From positions 43,829-107,828 of the forward strand of contig LJCV01000011.1 in NCBI GenBank assembly GCA_001298575.1: DNA of 64,000 nucleotides. The letters run 5' to 3'. Made by a program: the position numbers and the translations under genes. Position 1 is the stretch's first letter, and each line of letters opens with the position of its first letter. The DNA is from Actinobacteria bacterium OK074 (GTDB lineage: Bacteria; Actinomycetota; Actinomycetes; Streptomycetales; Streptomycetaceae). This document shows, piece after piece, positions 28,006 through 36,602 of the stretch. The notes under the pieces are model-generated. The model ran no database searches. It saw nothing but the letters and a program-made list of their open reading frames with translations, and had not been told where the DNA came from.

Positions 28006-29826
28006 TCACTTGACGTACAGGCGACGCAGGTCGAGGGCGCCGATCACGTTGTCGTAGACCAGTCCGCCGACCTTGGAGCCGGCGATCTGGACCTGCTTGT
28101 AGTACACGGTCGGGACGACGTTGATGACGTCCTTCACCAGGTACTGGTCGAGCTTCTCCCACGCGGCCGCGGACTTGGCCGGGTCGGTGATCTTGTTGAT
28201 GCGGTCGATCTCGCTGTTGACGTGCGCGTCGTTGACGTGCGAGTAGTTCGCCGAGCCGTCGGCAATCGCGCGGCCGTCGTACAGCGGCGGGATCACGGTC
28301 GAGGCGGACGGCCAGTCGGCGCCCCACGCGGTGGTGTAGATGTCGTAGTTGTTGTCGACCTTGCCGACCTGGTCGTAGTAGGTCTCGGCCGGGATGTCCT
28401 GGCGCTGGACGTCGAAGCCGGCCTTCTTCAGGGCCGCGGCGATGGCGGTGGAGTACTGCTGGGCCTCGGGGATGTTGATGTAGCCGAAGGTCAGCTTCAT
28501 GCCGACCTTGCCGGCCTCCTGCAGCAGCTTCTTGGCCTTGGCCTGGTCACCGCCGGGGTTCTTCTTCTTGCCCCACGGGTCGAACTTCGGGTCGTAGCCG
28601 CTGACGGTCGGGCTGATCAGCCCGCCGGCCACCTCCATGGCCGCGCTGCCGCCGTAGGCACGCACCACCGGGCTGACCGGGATGGCGTACGCGATGGCCT
28701 CGCGGACCCTCTTGTCCTGGAGTTCCTTGTGCGACTGGTTGATGTTGATCTGGCCGACGTAGGGCTGATAGCCGGAGACCGTACGGGACTTGAGGCTGGA
28801 GTCGCCGAGGACCTGGGAGAGGTTGCCCGCGTCGACGGAGTTGTTGAAGCTGACGCCAGTCTGGTCGGCGCCGCTGTCCGCGAGCAGCGACTTGGTGGAC
28901 GTCTCGTAGGACACGTTGAAGCTGATGTCGAACTCGTCGACGTACTGGTTGCGGATCGCGTCGGTCTTCGGGTCCCAGTTGGGGTTCTTGGTCAGGACCA
29001 TCGACTTGCCGGACTTGAACGACTTGATCTGGTACGGGCCCGAGGTCACCGGGTCCTTGTCGTACTTGGCCTGCGTGTCACCCTTCTTCGACACGACGGC
29101 GTAACCGGCCATGGCCAGCGCGTACGGCAGGTCGGGGTGCGCGGACTTGAAGTGGAAGATGATCGTCTTCGAGTCCGGGGTCTCCAGCACACTGCTGGGC
29201 AGGTGCTTGCCCTTGTACGGGCCGTCCGGCAGGAGTTTGCGGTAGTCGGCGCCCGCGGTGTCGGCCAGCCACTGCTGGAGGTAGGTCGGGCCCTGGTTGA
29301 TGAAGGGCGCGAACAGCCGCTCGAAGGTCTGGCGGAAGTCGGCCGAGGTGATCGGGGTGCCGTCGGCGAACTTGATGCCGTCCTTGAGGGTGTACTTCCA
29401 GGTCTTGCCACCGTCGGTGGTGGTGCCGGAGTCGGTGGCGAGGTCGCCCACCACCTCGTGGCCCTCGCCCTTGTTGTCGGTCGCCTTGTAGCCGGTCAGA
29501 CCCCGGTGGATCAGGTTCGCGAGCGAGCCCTCGTCGGAGACGTAGATCTGCGCCGGGTCGAGGTGCGCGTAGCTGTCGCGCTGGAGCACCTCCATCGTGC
29601 CGCCGCTCTTCGCGCCGGGGACGGCCTTGGCGGGACCCGTGGAGTCCGCCGCGTCACCGAACTTGATCGACGACTGCTGCGACTTGGCGTTGCCCTGGTC
29701 GTTGTTGTCGTCGCCGGTGTCGCTGCCGCCCGAGCTGCACGCGGAGAGCACGAGGGCCCCTGCCGCGAGTATCGAGACGACGGCGTAGTTGCGGCGCCGT
29801 CCGCCTCTGCTCATGCCCCTGCTCAT
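28006..29826 (-). CDS. bldKB: Peptide-binding lipoprotein, BldKB-type, operon C
   Basis: SBP_bac_5 lipoprotein (606 residues). Start ATG 29826 has GGGGAG seven bases upstream. A Sec-type signal rich in Arg leads to lipobox LSAC (Cys30), then a Gly/Asp/Asn linker. Shared with the operon B binding protein: ADSTGPAKAVPGAKSGGT-like lead, HLDPAQIYVSDEGS and RGLTGYK. Second gene of the operon, flanked by permease genes, as in bldK. It should capture oligopeptides at the cell surface. Unlike its operon B paralogue it lacks an RRxFL Tat motif. Confidence 0.88.
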   Translation of the reverse strand: MSRGMSRGGRRRNYAVVSILAAGALVLSACSSGGSDTGDDNNDQGNAKSQQSSIKFGDAADSTGPAKAVPGAKSGGTMEVLQRDSYAHLDPAQIYVSDEGSLANLIHRGLTGYKATDNKGEGHEVVGDLATDSGTTTDGGKTWKYTLKDGIKFADGTPITSADFRQTFERLFAPFINQGPTYLQQWLADTAGADYRKLLPDGPYKGKHLPSSVLETPDSKTIIFHFKSAHPDLPYALAMAGYAVVSKKGDTQAKYDKDPVTSGPYQIKSFKSGKSMVLTKNPNWDPKTDAIRNQYVDEFDISFNVSYETSTKSLLADSGADQTGVSFNNSVDAGNLSQVLGDSSLKSRTVSGYQPYVGQININQSHKELQDKRVREAIAYAIPVSPVVRAYGGSAAMEVAGGLISPTVSGYDPKFDPWGKKKNPGGDQAKAKKLLQEAGKVGMKLTFGYINIPEAQQYSTAIAAALKKAGFDVQRQDIPAETYYDQVGKVDNNYDIYTTAWGADWPSASTVIPPLYDGRAIADGSANYSHVNDAHVNSEIDRINKITDPAKSAAAWEKLDQYLVKDVINVVPTVYYKQVQIAGSKVGGLVYDNVIGALDLRRLYVK

Positions 29827-29926
29827 ACTGAGTCTCCCCACCCATGTGTTTGGTGATGACAGTGAAGTGCCGTACCGGTGTGCCGGGTTGGTGCTTGGCT
29901 GGTGCCTGGTGCGTGTAACCCGGCGG

Positions 29927-30970
29927 TCAGCGGGCCGACTTGGGATCGAAGGCGTCCCGGACCGAGTCCCCGAGCAGGTTGAACGCGACGACGAAGATCA
30001 CCATCGAGACGCCGGGGAAGAACATGTAGGTGATGTCGTTCTGCAGGACGAGTTCCGTGGACGCCTGCGCGAACATCTGCCCCCAGTCGGGGGTCGGTTC
30101 GACGATGCCGACGCCGAGGAAGGACAGCCCCGCCTCGGCGGTGACGAAGTTCGGCAGCAGATAGGTCGTCTGCACCAGCAGGGGTGTGACCACGTTCGGC
30201 AGGATCTCCTTGCGGATGATCCGCCACGGGGACGCGCCGCTGACCTTCGCCGCCTCGATGAACTCCCGTTCGCGCAACGACAGGGTCGTACCGCGCAGGA
30301 TGCGGGCCAGGCTCATCCAGCCGAGCACCCACTGGACGGCGATCAGCGCGACCACGCGGACGTAGGTCGGCGTCTCGTCCCGCGGGCTGACGAACAGCGA
30401 GACCACGACGGGCATGCTGGCGATGAAGAACAGCTGCGCCGGGAAGGCGAGCAGAAAGTCGATCAGCCGGCCGACCCAGTAGTCGGGCTTACCGCCGAGG
30501 TACCCGGCCGTGATCCCCAGCAGGATGGCCGTCACCACCACCGCGACGGTCACCGCGAACGAGATCATCAGCGAGGTGCGGATGCCGTAGATCAGCTTGG
30601 TGAAGACGTCGTAGCCGTTGCCGGGTTCCAGACCGAACCAGAACTCGCCGCTGATCCCGCCGTTGGGCTTGACCGGCACCCCGGCGCTGTCGAACAGCTC
30701 GGGGCGTTCGTCGGCGTACACGGTGTACGGGTTCTTGCCGTACAGCTTGGAGATCAGCGGGGCGAGCAGGGCTATCAGGAAGTAACAGCCCACCACATAG
30801 GCGGAGATCACGCCCGTGCGGTCGCGCCGGAAGCGGATCCACATCAGCCGGCCGGGCGAACGCCCTTCCAGCGTCTGGGACTTGGGCTCCTTCAGCAGGG
30901 AGGTGGTGCCGTCTCCCACGGCGGCGGAGGGGACCGGGGAACTGCCCTCGGTCTCCGGAGGACTCGTCAT
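29927..30970 (-). CDS. bldKA: Peptide ABC transporter permease, BldKA-type, operon C
   Basis: DppC-type permease (347 residues) and first gene of operon C. A ~55-residue cytoplasmic N-terminus precedes six membrane segments; EAA loop KVSGASPWRIIRKEILPN; C-terminus LLGDSVRDAFDPKSAR. The segment RDRTGVISAYVVGCYFLIAL matches the operon B permease closely. The ribosome site at the ATG is weak. The 100-bp gap to the binding-protein gene holds that gene's GGGGAG site. Confidence 0.88.
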   Translation of the reverse strand: MTSPPETEGSSPVPSAAVGDGTTSLLKEPKSQTLEGRSPGRLMWIRFRRDRTGVISAYVVGCYFLIALLAPLISKLYGKNPYTVYADERPELFDSAGVPVKPNGGISGEFWFGLEPGNGYDVFTKLIYGIRTSLMISFAVTVAVVVTAILLGITAGYLGGKPDYWVGRLIDFLLAFPAQLFFIASMPVVVSLFVSPRDETPTYVRVVALIAVQWVLGWMSLARILRGTTLSLREREFIEAAKVSGASPWRIIRKEILPNVVTPLLVQTTYLLPNFVTAEAGLSFLGVGIVEPTPDWGQMFAQASTELVLQNDITYMFFPGVSMVIFVVAFNLLGDSVRDAFDPKSAR

Positions 30971-31450
30971 GATGCGTCCAATTCAACGGTGTTCCACAGG
31001 GCCTCTACTGATCGCCGGATAGGGAACACACGGATGAAAGACGCAGATGAACACGCGTAGTTGGCATAGCCGCCGCCTCCTGTGACTCAACGGTGCACGG
31101 ACAGGGCGGGGTACGCGGCGATCCTCCGACACCCCTGACGGAGGATCAACCACCCCGCTGTGCTCGTGAGTCGGCGCTGTCCCCACAGCGCATGACCCAT
31201 TGACCCGAGCGTTACGGGCCCAACTATCTGGCATCCGTCACATGCCGACCACAGTCTTTAGGTCTCGGTTCAATCACAGCTAGCTCTAACATCTTCCAAT
31301 AATTGGACAAACCGTTCCGCAGGAGATGGCCACGAAACGGACGTGTTACATACGTATCGGGTGGCGGTGTTCGCATTTCGGACAGCGGGGGCCGGAAAAT
31401 GGGTTGCGGACGGGTTGTGGACGGGGTTGCGGACCGGGGTGCGGACACAA
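30971..31450. other. Intergenic region upstream of bldK-type operon
   Basis: No gene is supported in these 480 bases. The stretch 31230-31330 is AT-rich for this genome and contains a perfect 13-bp palindrome TCCAATAATTGGA at 31295-31307 and AGCTAGCT at 31278-31285, both plausible protein-binding sites for control of operon C. I could not settle on one -35/-10 pair. Confidence 0.5.
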
Positions 31451-31493
31451 GCAGGCCCCGACGGTCCGCGCGGTACGGACTGCCGGGGCCTGC
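31451..31493 (-). terminator. Terminator downstream of typA
   Basis: Arms GCAGGCCCCG (31451-31460) and CGGGGCCTGC (31484-31493), extended inward by GTCCG / CGGAC, give a long stem with a 3-nt internal mismatch, starting 21 nt after the typA stop. Confidence 0.75.
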
Positions 31494-31514
31494 CGAGGAG
31501 TTGGAGCCTCGGGC

Positions 31515-33422
31515 TCAGCCGTGCTTGGCGCGGCTCGCGGTGCGACCGCGCTCCTTCTGATCGAGGACGACCTTGCGGATGCGAACGGCCTCCGGGGTCA
31601 CCTCGACGCACTCGTCGTCGCGGCAGAACTCCAGCGACTGCTCCAGGGAGAGCTTGCGCGGCGGGACGATCGCCTCGAAGGAGTCGGCGGAGGCGGAGCG
31701 CATGTTGGTGAGCTTCTTCTCCTTGGTGATGTTCACGTCCATGTCGTCGGCACGGGAGTTCTCGCCGACGATCATGCCCTCGTACACCTCGGTGCCGGGG
31801 TCGGTGAACAGCACGCCGCGCTCCTGGAGGTTCGTCATCGCGAACGCGGTGACGGCACCCGAACGGTCGGCGACCAGCGAGCCGTTGTTACGGGTCGTCA
31901 GCGTGCCGAACCACGGCTCGTGGCCCTCGTGGATGGAGTGCGCGATGCCCGTGCCGCGCGTCCCCGTCAGGAACTCGGTACGGAAGCCGATGAGCCCGCG
32001 GGAGGGCACGACGAACTCCAGCCGGACCCAGCCCGAGCCGTGGTTGGACATGTTGTCCATCCGGCCCTTGCGGACGCCCATGAGCTGCGTGACCGCGCCC
32101 ATGTGCTCCTCGGGCACGTCGATCGTCATGCGCTCGACCGGCTCGTGCACCTTGCCGTCGACGATCTGGGTGACGACCTGCGGCTTGCCGATGGTCAGCT
32201 CGAAGCCCTCGCGGCGCATCTGCTCGACCAGGATGGCGAGCGCCAGCTCACCACGGCCCTGGACCTCCCAGGCGTCGGGACGCTCGGTGTCCAGCACGCG
32301 CAGCGAGACGTTGCCGACCAGTTCGCGGTCGAGGCGGTCCTTGACCTGGCGGGCGGTGACCTTGCGGTCCTTGACGGCCGCCTTGTTGTCGGCGCCCTTG
32401 CCGGTGCCGCCACGGCCGACCAGCGGCGAGGTGTTGGTACCGATGGTCATCGAGATCGCCGGCTCGTCGACCGTGATCAGCGGCAGCGCGATCGGGTTCT
32501 CGGGGTCGGCGAGGGTCTCGCCGATCATGATGTCCGAGATACCGGCGACGGCGCAGATGTCGCCCGGGCCCGCCATCTCGGCCGGCTTGCGGGTGAGCGC
32601 CTCGGTCATCAGCAGCTCGGTGATGCGCACGTTGGACATGGTGCCGTCGCGCTTGATCCACGTGACGGTCTGGCCCTTGCGCAGCTCGCCCTGCTCGACG
32701 CGGAGCAGCGCGATACGGCCGAGGAAGTTGTCGGCGTCCAGGTTGGTGACGTGCGCCTGGAGCGGGGCGGCCTCGTCGTACTCGGGGGCCGGGACGTGCG
32801 ACAGGATCGTGGAGAAGAACGGCTCCAGGCTGTCGCTGTCCTGCGGGACGGTGCCGTCCTCGGGCTTGGTCAGCGAGGCCACGCCGTCCCGCGCACACGC
32901 GTAGACGATCGGGAACTCGATCTGGTCCTCGTCGGCGTCGAGGTCGAGGAAGAGGTCGTACGCCTCGTTCACGACCTCGTCGATGCGCGAGTCGGGCCGG
33001 TCGGTCTTGTTGATGCAGAGGATGACGGGCAGCCGGGCCTGGAGCGCCTTGCGCAGCACGAACCGGGTCTGCGGGAGCGGCCCCTCGGAGGCGTCGACCA
33101 GCAGGACGACGGCGTCCACCATCGACAGACCGCGCTCCACCTCGCCACCGAAGTCGGCGTGGCCGGGGGTGTCGATGATGTTGATCGTGATGACCTCCCC
33201 GCCGTCCTTGGGGTGGTACTTCACGGCCGTGTTCTTGGCCAGGATCGTGATGCCCTTCTCACGCTCCAGGTCGTTGGAGTCCATCATGCGGTCGTCGAGC
33301 GACTCGGCGGCGTGTGCGGCGAAGGCCCCGGCCTGCTTCAGCATGGCGTCGACCAGGGTCGTCTTGCCGTGGTCGACGTGGGCGACGATGGCGACGTTGC
33401 GGATGTCGTGGCGCGTGGCCAT
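31515..33422 (-). CDS. typA: Ribosome-associated translational GTPase TypA/BipA
   Basis: TypA/BipA, a ribosome-binding GTPase acting in ribosome assembly and stress translation (635 residues, full length). G1 AHVDHGKTTLVDAM, G3 DTPGHADFGGEV, G4 NKTDRPDSR; the EF-G-like domains III and V and the BipA-specific C-terminus (SLEQSLEFCRDDECVEVTPE) follow. The start is ATG 33422 (MATRHDIRNVAIVA); an upstream start at 33512 lacks support. Single gene; its position beside the bldK-type operon matches my recollection of S. coelicolor. Confidence 0.96.
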   Translation of the reverse strand: MATRHDIRNVAIVAHVDHGKTTLVDAMLKQAGAFAAHAAESLDDRMMDSNDLEREKGITILAKNTAVKYHPKDGGEVITINIIDTPGHADFGGEVERGLSMVDAVVLLVDASEGPLPQTRFVLRKALQARLPVILCINKTDRPDSRIDEVVNEAYDLFLDLDADEDQIEFPIVYACARDGVASLTKPEDGTVPQDSDSLEPFFSTILSHVPAPEYDEAAPLQAHVTNLDADNFLGRIALLRVEQGELRKGQTVTWIKRDGTMSNVRITELLMTEALTRKPAEMAGPGDICAVAGISDIMIGETLADPENPIALPLITVDEPAISMTIGTNTSPLVGRGGTGKGADNKAAVKDRKVTARQVKDRLDRELVGNVSLRVLDTERPDAWEVQGRGELALAILVEQMRREGFELTIGKPQVVTQIVDGKVHEPVERMTIDVPEEHMGAVTQLMGVRKGRMDNMSNHGSGWVRLEFVVPSRGLIGFRTEFLTGTRGTGIAHSIHEGHEPWFGTLTTRNNGSLVADRSGAVTAFAMTNLQERGVLFTDPGTEVYEGMIVGENSRADDMDVNITKEKKLTNMRSASADSFEAIVPPRKLSLEQSLEFCRDDECVEVTPEAVRIRKVVLDQKERGRTASRAKHG

Positions 33423-33570
33423 AGTGCGGCGTTCTCCCGGAGTGGTGAGGACGGCCCGCACGTACATCTGCGTATCGCGGGCCCTGCCGGGCTGGACACG
33501 CCACGGCCTCACCCCAGTCTACGGTGCTGCGGGGGCGGGGGCTCGCGGGGGACTTGTCACCCCGGTTGAG

Positions 33571-33635
33571 GGGCGCCCCGTAAGGGGCGCGGGGCTGTGA
33601 CATTTGCGGCTCCGCCGCGTGGGCGCGACAAGCCC
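33571..33635 (+). repeat. Dispersed palindromic repeat, copy 1
   Basis: Hairpin GCGCCCC-GTAA-GGGGCGC (33573-33590) is followed by GGGGCTGTGACAT and the block TGCGGCTCCGCCGCGTGGGC with GCGCGAC. The same arrangement recurs at 35971-36040. This looks like the small palindromic intergenic element seen repeatedly in Streptomyces genomes; it also lies where a terminator for the 33675 gene would be expected. Confidence 0.75.
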
Positions 33636-33674
33636 CCACCGACCCGCACCCGCGAACGATCCGACCGACCCGAG

Positions 33675-35789
33675 CTAGTGGGCGGACGCACTGGCCGAAG
33701 GCAACACGGCCCCCTTCTTCAGAAACCCCATGTCCTCGTACACAGGCGTCTGGAACCCGAACGCCCCCACGTTCACCGCCGAGACCCTCGCAGCGACCAA
33801 CTGAGGCCGCTGATACAGCGGAATGGACCCCGCCGTGGCCCAGATCCGCGCATCGGCCTTGCGCAGCAACCCCGACTCCTCCCCCGAGTCCAACGTCACA
33901 CTCGCCCGGTCGAAGAGCTGGTCCACCTGGTCCGTACCGACCCGCGTGTAGTTCTGCTCGACGGTCAGGGACCCGTCGGCCGCGGGCACCGGCTTGGCGT
34001 ACACCGGTCGCGCGTCGGTCGCCGGGTAGGCCGTCGCGGGCCAGGAGTAGAGCGCGAGGTCGTACTCGCCGGACGCGATGTGGTCCTTGAAGTAGCTGTC
34101 GTCCGAGACCTTGGAAATCTTGGTCTGGATCCCGACCTGCTCCAGCATCCCGGCGATCCGCTCGCCGACCGCCCGCAGCGACTGGGACCCGGGCCCCGAC
34201 GGCAGCACGAACCGCAGCGCGAGCGGCTTCCCGTCCTTGGCGAGTACGCCGCTGGCGGCACCGCCGGGCGCCGCGGTCCCCTTGGGGGCGTACGCACCGG
34301 GTGCGCCCCCCTGCCGGGGCCCGTGGTCGCGCAGGTACTGCTTGCCGTCGAGGGGCTTGCCCGCCCGGTCGTCGGCCTGGGTGTGGTGGTCGGAGTGCTT
34401 GTGGTCGTGCGACTTGTCCTCGGCGTGCTTGCCGGACTCGGCGTGCTTGCCGGACTCGGAGGTGTGGTGGTGGGCCTTGTTGTCCTCGCCGACGATGTAC
34501 GTCCCGTCGTCACCACCGTCGCTGTCGTCGGAGGACCCCTTCGAAGAGCCCTTCGCGGAGTCCTTGTCGGCCTTATCGGCCTTGGACCCGGCGGTCTTCT
34601 TCCGCTGCTCCTCGGCGAGCTTCCCGCCGGGCACCCAGCCGGCGTCGGCCAGCAGGTCCCGCGCCTCCTTGGGGTCCTGACCGCCGAGCGCGCCGCTGTT
34701 GTCGGCGTACGCGGCCTGGCCCGACAGGGCGAGGTGGCTGCCGACGGGCACGGCGGGCAGCCCCAGCGGCTTGAGCACGAGCCGGGCCAGCGCGGTGCGG
34801 TCGAGCGCGCGGGCGACGGCCCGGCGGACGCGTTCGTCGGCGAGGGGGCCGTCGGAACCGTTGAGGGCGAGCTGGGTGTAGGCGGGTTCGAGCGACTTGC
34901 GGACGACGTAGGCGCGCGACTTGAGGCCCCGCGCCTCGGCGGGGTCGACGTCGGCGAGGTCGACGGTCCCGGCGGCGAGCGCGGCGGCGCGCTTCCCGCG
35001 CGGTACGGCGTGCAGGACGATCTCGGAGAGCTTGGCCGGGCGGCCCCACCAGCGGGGGTTGCGGACGAGGGTGACGGCGCCGTCGGCGTGGTCGACCTTC
35101 TTGAGGGCGAAGGGCCCGGCGGTGACCTTGAGCCTGCGGCGGGCGCCGTCGTTGAAGGCGTCGGGCGTGCCCATGACGTCCTTCGGGTACAGCGGCGAGA
35201 AGAGCGACTTCCAGTCGGCGTAGGGGCGGCTGAAGGTGACCTTCACTTCGAGGTCGTTGCGGCCGCGCTGGATCTTCTCGATGCGGTCGTACCCGGCGTT
35301 GCGGGCGGTCCAGTACGCGGAGTCCTTGCCGGACAGGGCGCGCCACTGGGCGGCGAAGTCGGCGGCGCCGATCTCGCGGCCGTCGGACCAGACGGCCTGC
35401 TGGTTGAGCTTGTACAGGACGACCTGCTTGGGCTCGGTGTCGACGACCTGGGCCTTCTCCAGGTAGGCGGGGTTGGGCACGGGACGGCCGTTCGCGTCGA
35501 GCCGGAACATCGACGGCAGTACGGCGCCGGCGATCCGGTTGGTGGCGGTGTCGGCGTCGGCCTGGAAGGCGTTGAGGGTCTCGGGCACGGCGTCGACCGC
35601 CCACCGCAGGGTGCCGCCGTCGGCGACGAGGGAGCGGCCGGCCGGGGCGATGTCCTGCCGGGCGACGGGCCTGCCCGCCTCGTCCCCCTCCCCACTGCAC
35701 CCGGAGAGCACGGAAACCGCGAGCACACCCGCGGAGAGGAACGCGGCCGAGCGCATCACCGCGCGTGGTCCGACGCCGTCGTGGGACAT
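33675..35789 (-). CDS. Orphan peptide-binding lipoprotein with a histidine-rich insert
   Basis: SBP_bac_5 family lipoprotein (704 residues, ~150 longer than usual) with no permease or ATPase beside it. Start ATG 35789 has GGAGG eight bases upstream; lipobox LSGC places the lipidated Cys at residue 31. After a normal first lobe (VETLNAF-like PETLNAFQADADT, NPRWWGRP) comes a Lys/Ser/Asp/Gly linker, then 30 residues with 10 histidines (34383-34472), then a Gly/Ala/Pro segment before the second lobe. The insert could bind metal ions. It may feed one of the nearby peptide permeases. Ligand unknown. Confidence 0.9.
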   Translation of the reverse strand: MSHDGVGPRAVMRSAAFLSAGVLAVSVLSGCSGEGDEAGRPVARQDIAPAGRSLVADGGTLRWAVDAVPETLNAFQADADTATNRIAGAVLPSMFRLDANGRPVPNPAYLEKAQVVDTEPKQVVLYKLNQQAVWSDGREIGAADFAAQWRALSGKDSAYWTARNAGYDRIEKIQRGRNDLEVKVTFSRPYADWKSLFSPLYPKDVMGTPDAFNDGARRRLKVTAGPFALKKVDHADGAVTLVRNPRWWGRPAKLSEIVLHAVPRGKRAAALAAGTVDLADVDPAEARGLKSRAYVVRKSLEPAYTQLALNGSDGPLADERVRRAVARALDRTALARLVLKPLGLPAVPVGSHLALSGQAAYADNSGALGGQDPKEARDLLADAGWVPGGKLAEEQRKKTAGSKADKADKDSAKGSSKGSSDDSDGGDDGTYIVGEDNKAHHHTSESGKHAESGKHAEDKSHDHKHSDHHTQADDRAGKPLDGKQYLRDHGPRQGGAPGAYAPKGTAAPGGAASGVLAKDGKPLALRFVLPSGPGSQSLRAVGERIAGMLEQVGIQTKISKVSDDSYFKDHIASGEYDLALYSWPATAYPATDARPVYAKPVPAADGSLTVEQNYTRVGTDQVDQLFDRASVTLDSGEESGLLRKADARIWATAGSIPLYQRPQLVAARVSAVNVGAFGFQTPVYEDMGFLKKGAVLPSASASAH

Positions 35790-35970
35790 CAGGGGTACCT
35801 CCGGGGTGCGGCCGCGGGTTCTCTGATCGCCGGGGAGATATCCAGGGGGATATTTGGAGCTGATCAGATGGATGTACGGGGCCACTGAAGGCGAAAGGTT
35901 TCGATGGCGGGCGGAGACACGGCGGGGGCGGGGGCTTTGCCACTCGTGCGGCGGAACGAGGGCCGATGGA

Positions 35971-36040
35971 GGGGCAGCGCCCCGATAGGGGCGCGGGGCT
36001 GTATCCGATATGCGGCTCCGCCGCGTGGGCGCGACCAGCC
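35971..36040 (+). repeat. Dispersed palindromic repeat, copy 2
   Basis: GCGCCCC-GATA-GGGGCGC (35977-35994), GGGGCTGTATCC, then TGCGGCTCCGCCGCGTGGGC and GCGACCAGCC. Same order and orientation as copy 1 at 33571-33635, so the two flank the orphan lipoprotein gene as direct repeats. Confidence 0.75.
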
Positions 36041-36067
36041 ACATCCGACCGGCACCCGCCAACACTC

Positions 36068-36123
36068 CCCAGGCCCCGCCCCATCCCGCGTAACCCCCGG
36101 CGGGGCCTGGGGGCGCAGCCCCC
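36068..36123. terminator. Pair of strong hairpins between orphan lipoprotein and sdh operon
   Basis: CCCAGGCCCCGCC (36068-36080) pairs perfectly with GGCGGGGCCTGGG (36099-36111) over an 18-nt loop, and GGGGGC-GCA-GCCCCC (36109-36123) overlaps its foot, so the two may be alternative structures. They sit in a 483-bp gene-free stretch (35790-36272) between divergent genes, where no terminator is needed; together with repeat copy 2 they suggest an element rather than a simple terminator. Confidence 0.5.
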
Positions 36124-36272
36124 ACGACGCCCACACCACCCCCGCGAGCCACAAATCCACGGCCAATCCATGCACACGCCTTCCCACCGGACGGTGCACC
36201 GCGCAACACTCGCAGGCGCATGACCACTACCGCCCAGGGGCCGAGCACGCCCCGGAAGTGAGGTCATCACGC

Positions 36273-36584
36273 ATGCCCGTCGACGACGACCTGGCAACAG
36301 TCCAGCGCTGCCTGGACGACCTGTGCCACTCGGTAGGTCGCCTGGAGGCCCGGTTCGGCACCGGTGCACTGGAAATGCGCCGCGTCCGTACCGACGCGGA
36401 CCACCTCCGCGAAAGCCTCGCCCTCCTCCGCGAGGCGGCCCCGGGCCTCGTCCCCGCACCCCGACCCCCCACTACGGCCAAAGCGGCGCAGCCGATCGGC
36501 ATCCCCGACACCCCGTACGACTCCACCTTGTGGACGGACTCGGACGACGAGGGTCTCGGCGCCCGGGGCCGACACGCACCCTGA
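36273..36584 (+). CDS. Small conserved protein preceding the succinate dehydrogenase operon
   Basis: 103-residue soluble protein from ATG 36273 (alternative in-frame GTG 36258). An amphipathic helical first half (LATVQRCLDDLCHSVGRLEA, RTDADHLRESLALLREAA) looks like a short coiled coil, followed by a Pro-rich linker and an acidic tail. The stop lies 18 nt before the TTG of the membrane anchor, so it is probably co-transcribed with the dehydrogenase. Mycobacterial Sdh1 operons also begin with a small unannotated protein; whether they are homologous I cannot tell. Confidence 0.7.
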   Translation: MPVDDDLATVQRCLDDLCHSVGRLEARFGTGALEMRRVRTDADHLRESLALLREAAPGLVPAPRPPTTAKAAQPIGIPDTPYDSTLWTDSDDEGLGARGRHAP

Positions 36585-36602
36585 CCCTTCCGGGAGCCCG
36601 CG

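Noticed and set aside
33425..33512. Longer start for TypA
   Set aside because: The added residues lack conservation with the family and the standard start MATRHDIRN lies at 33422.
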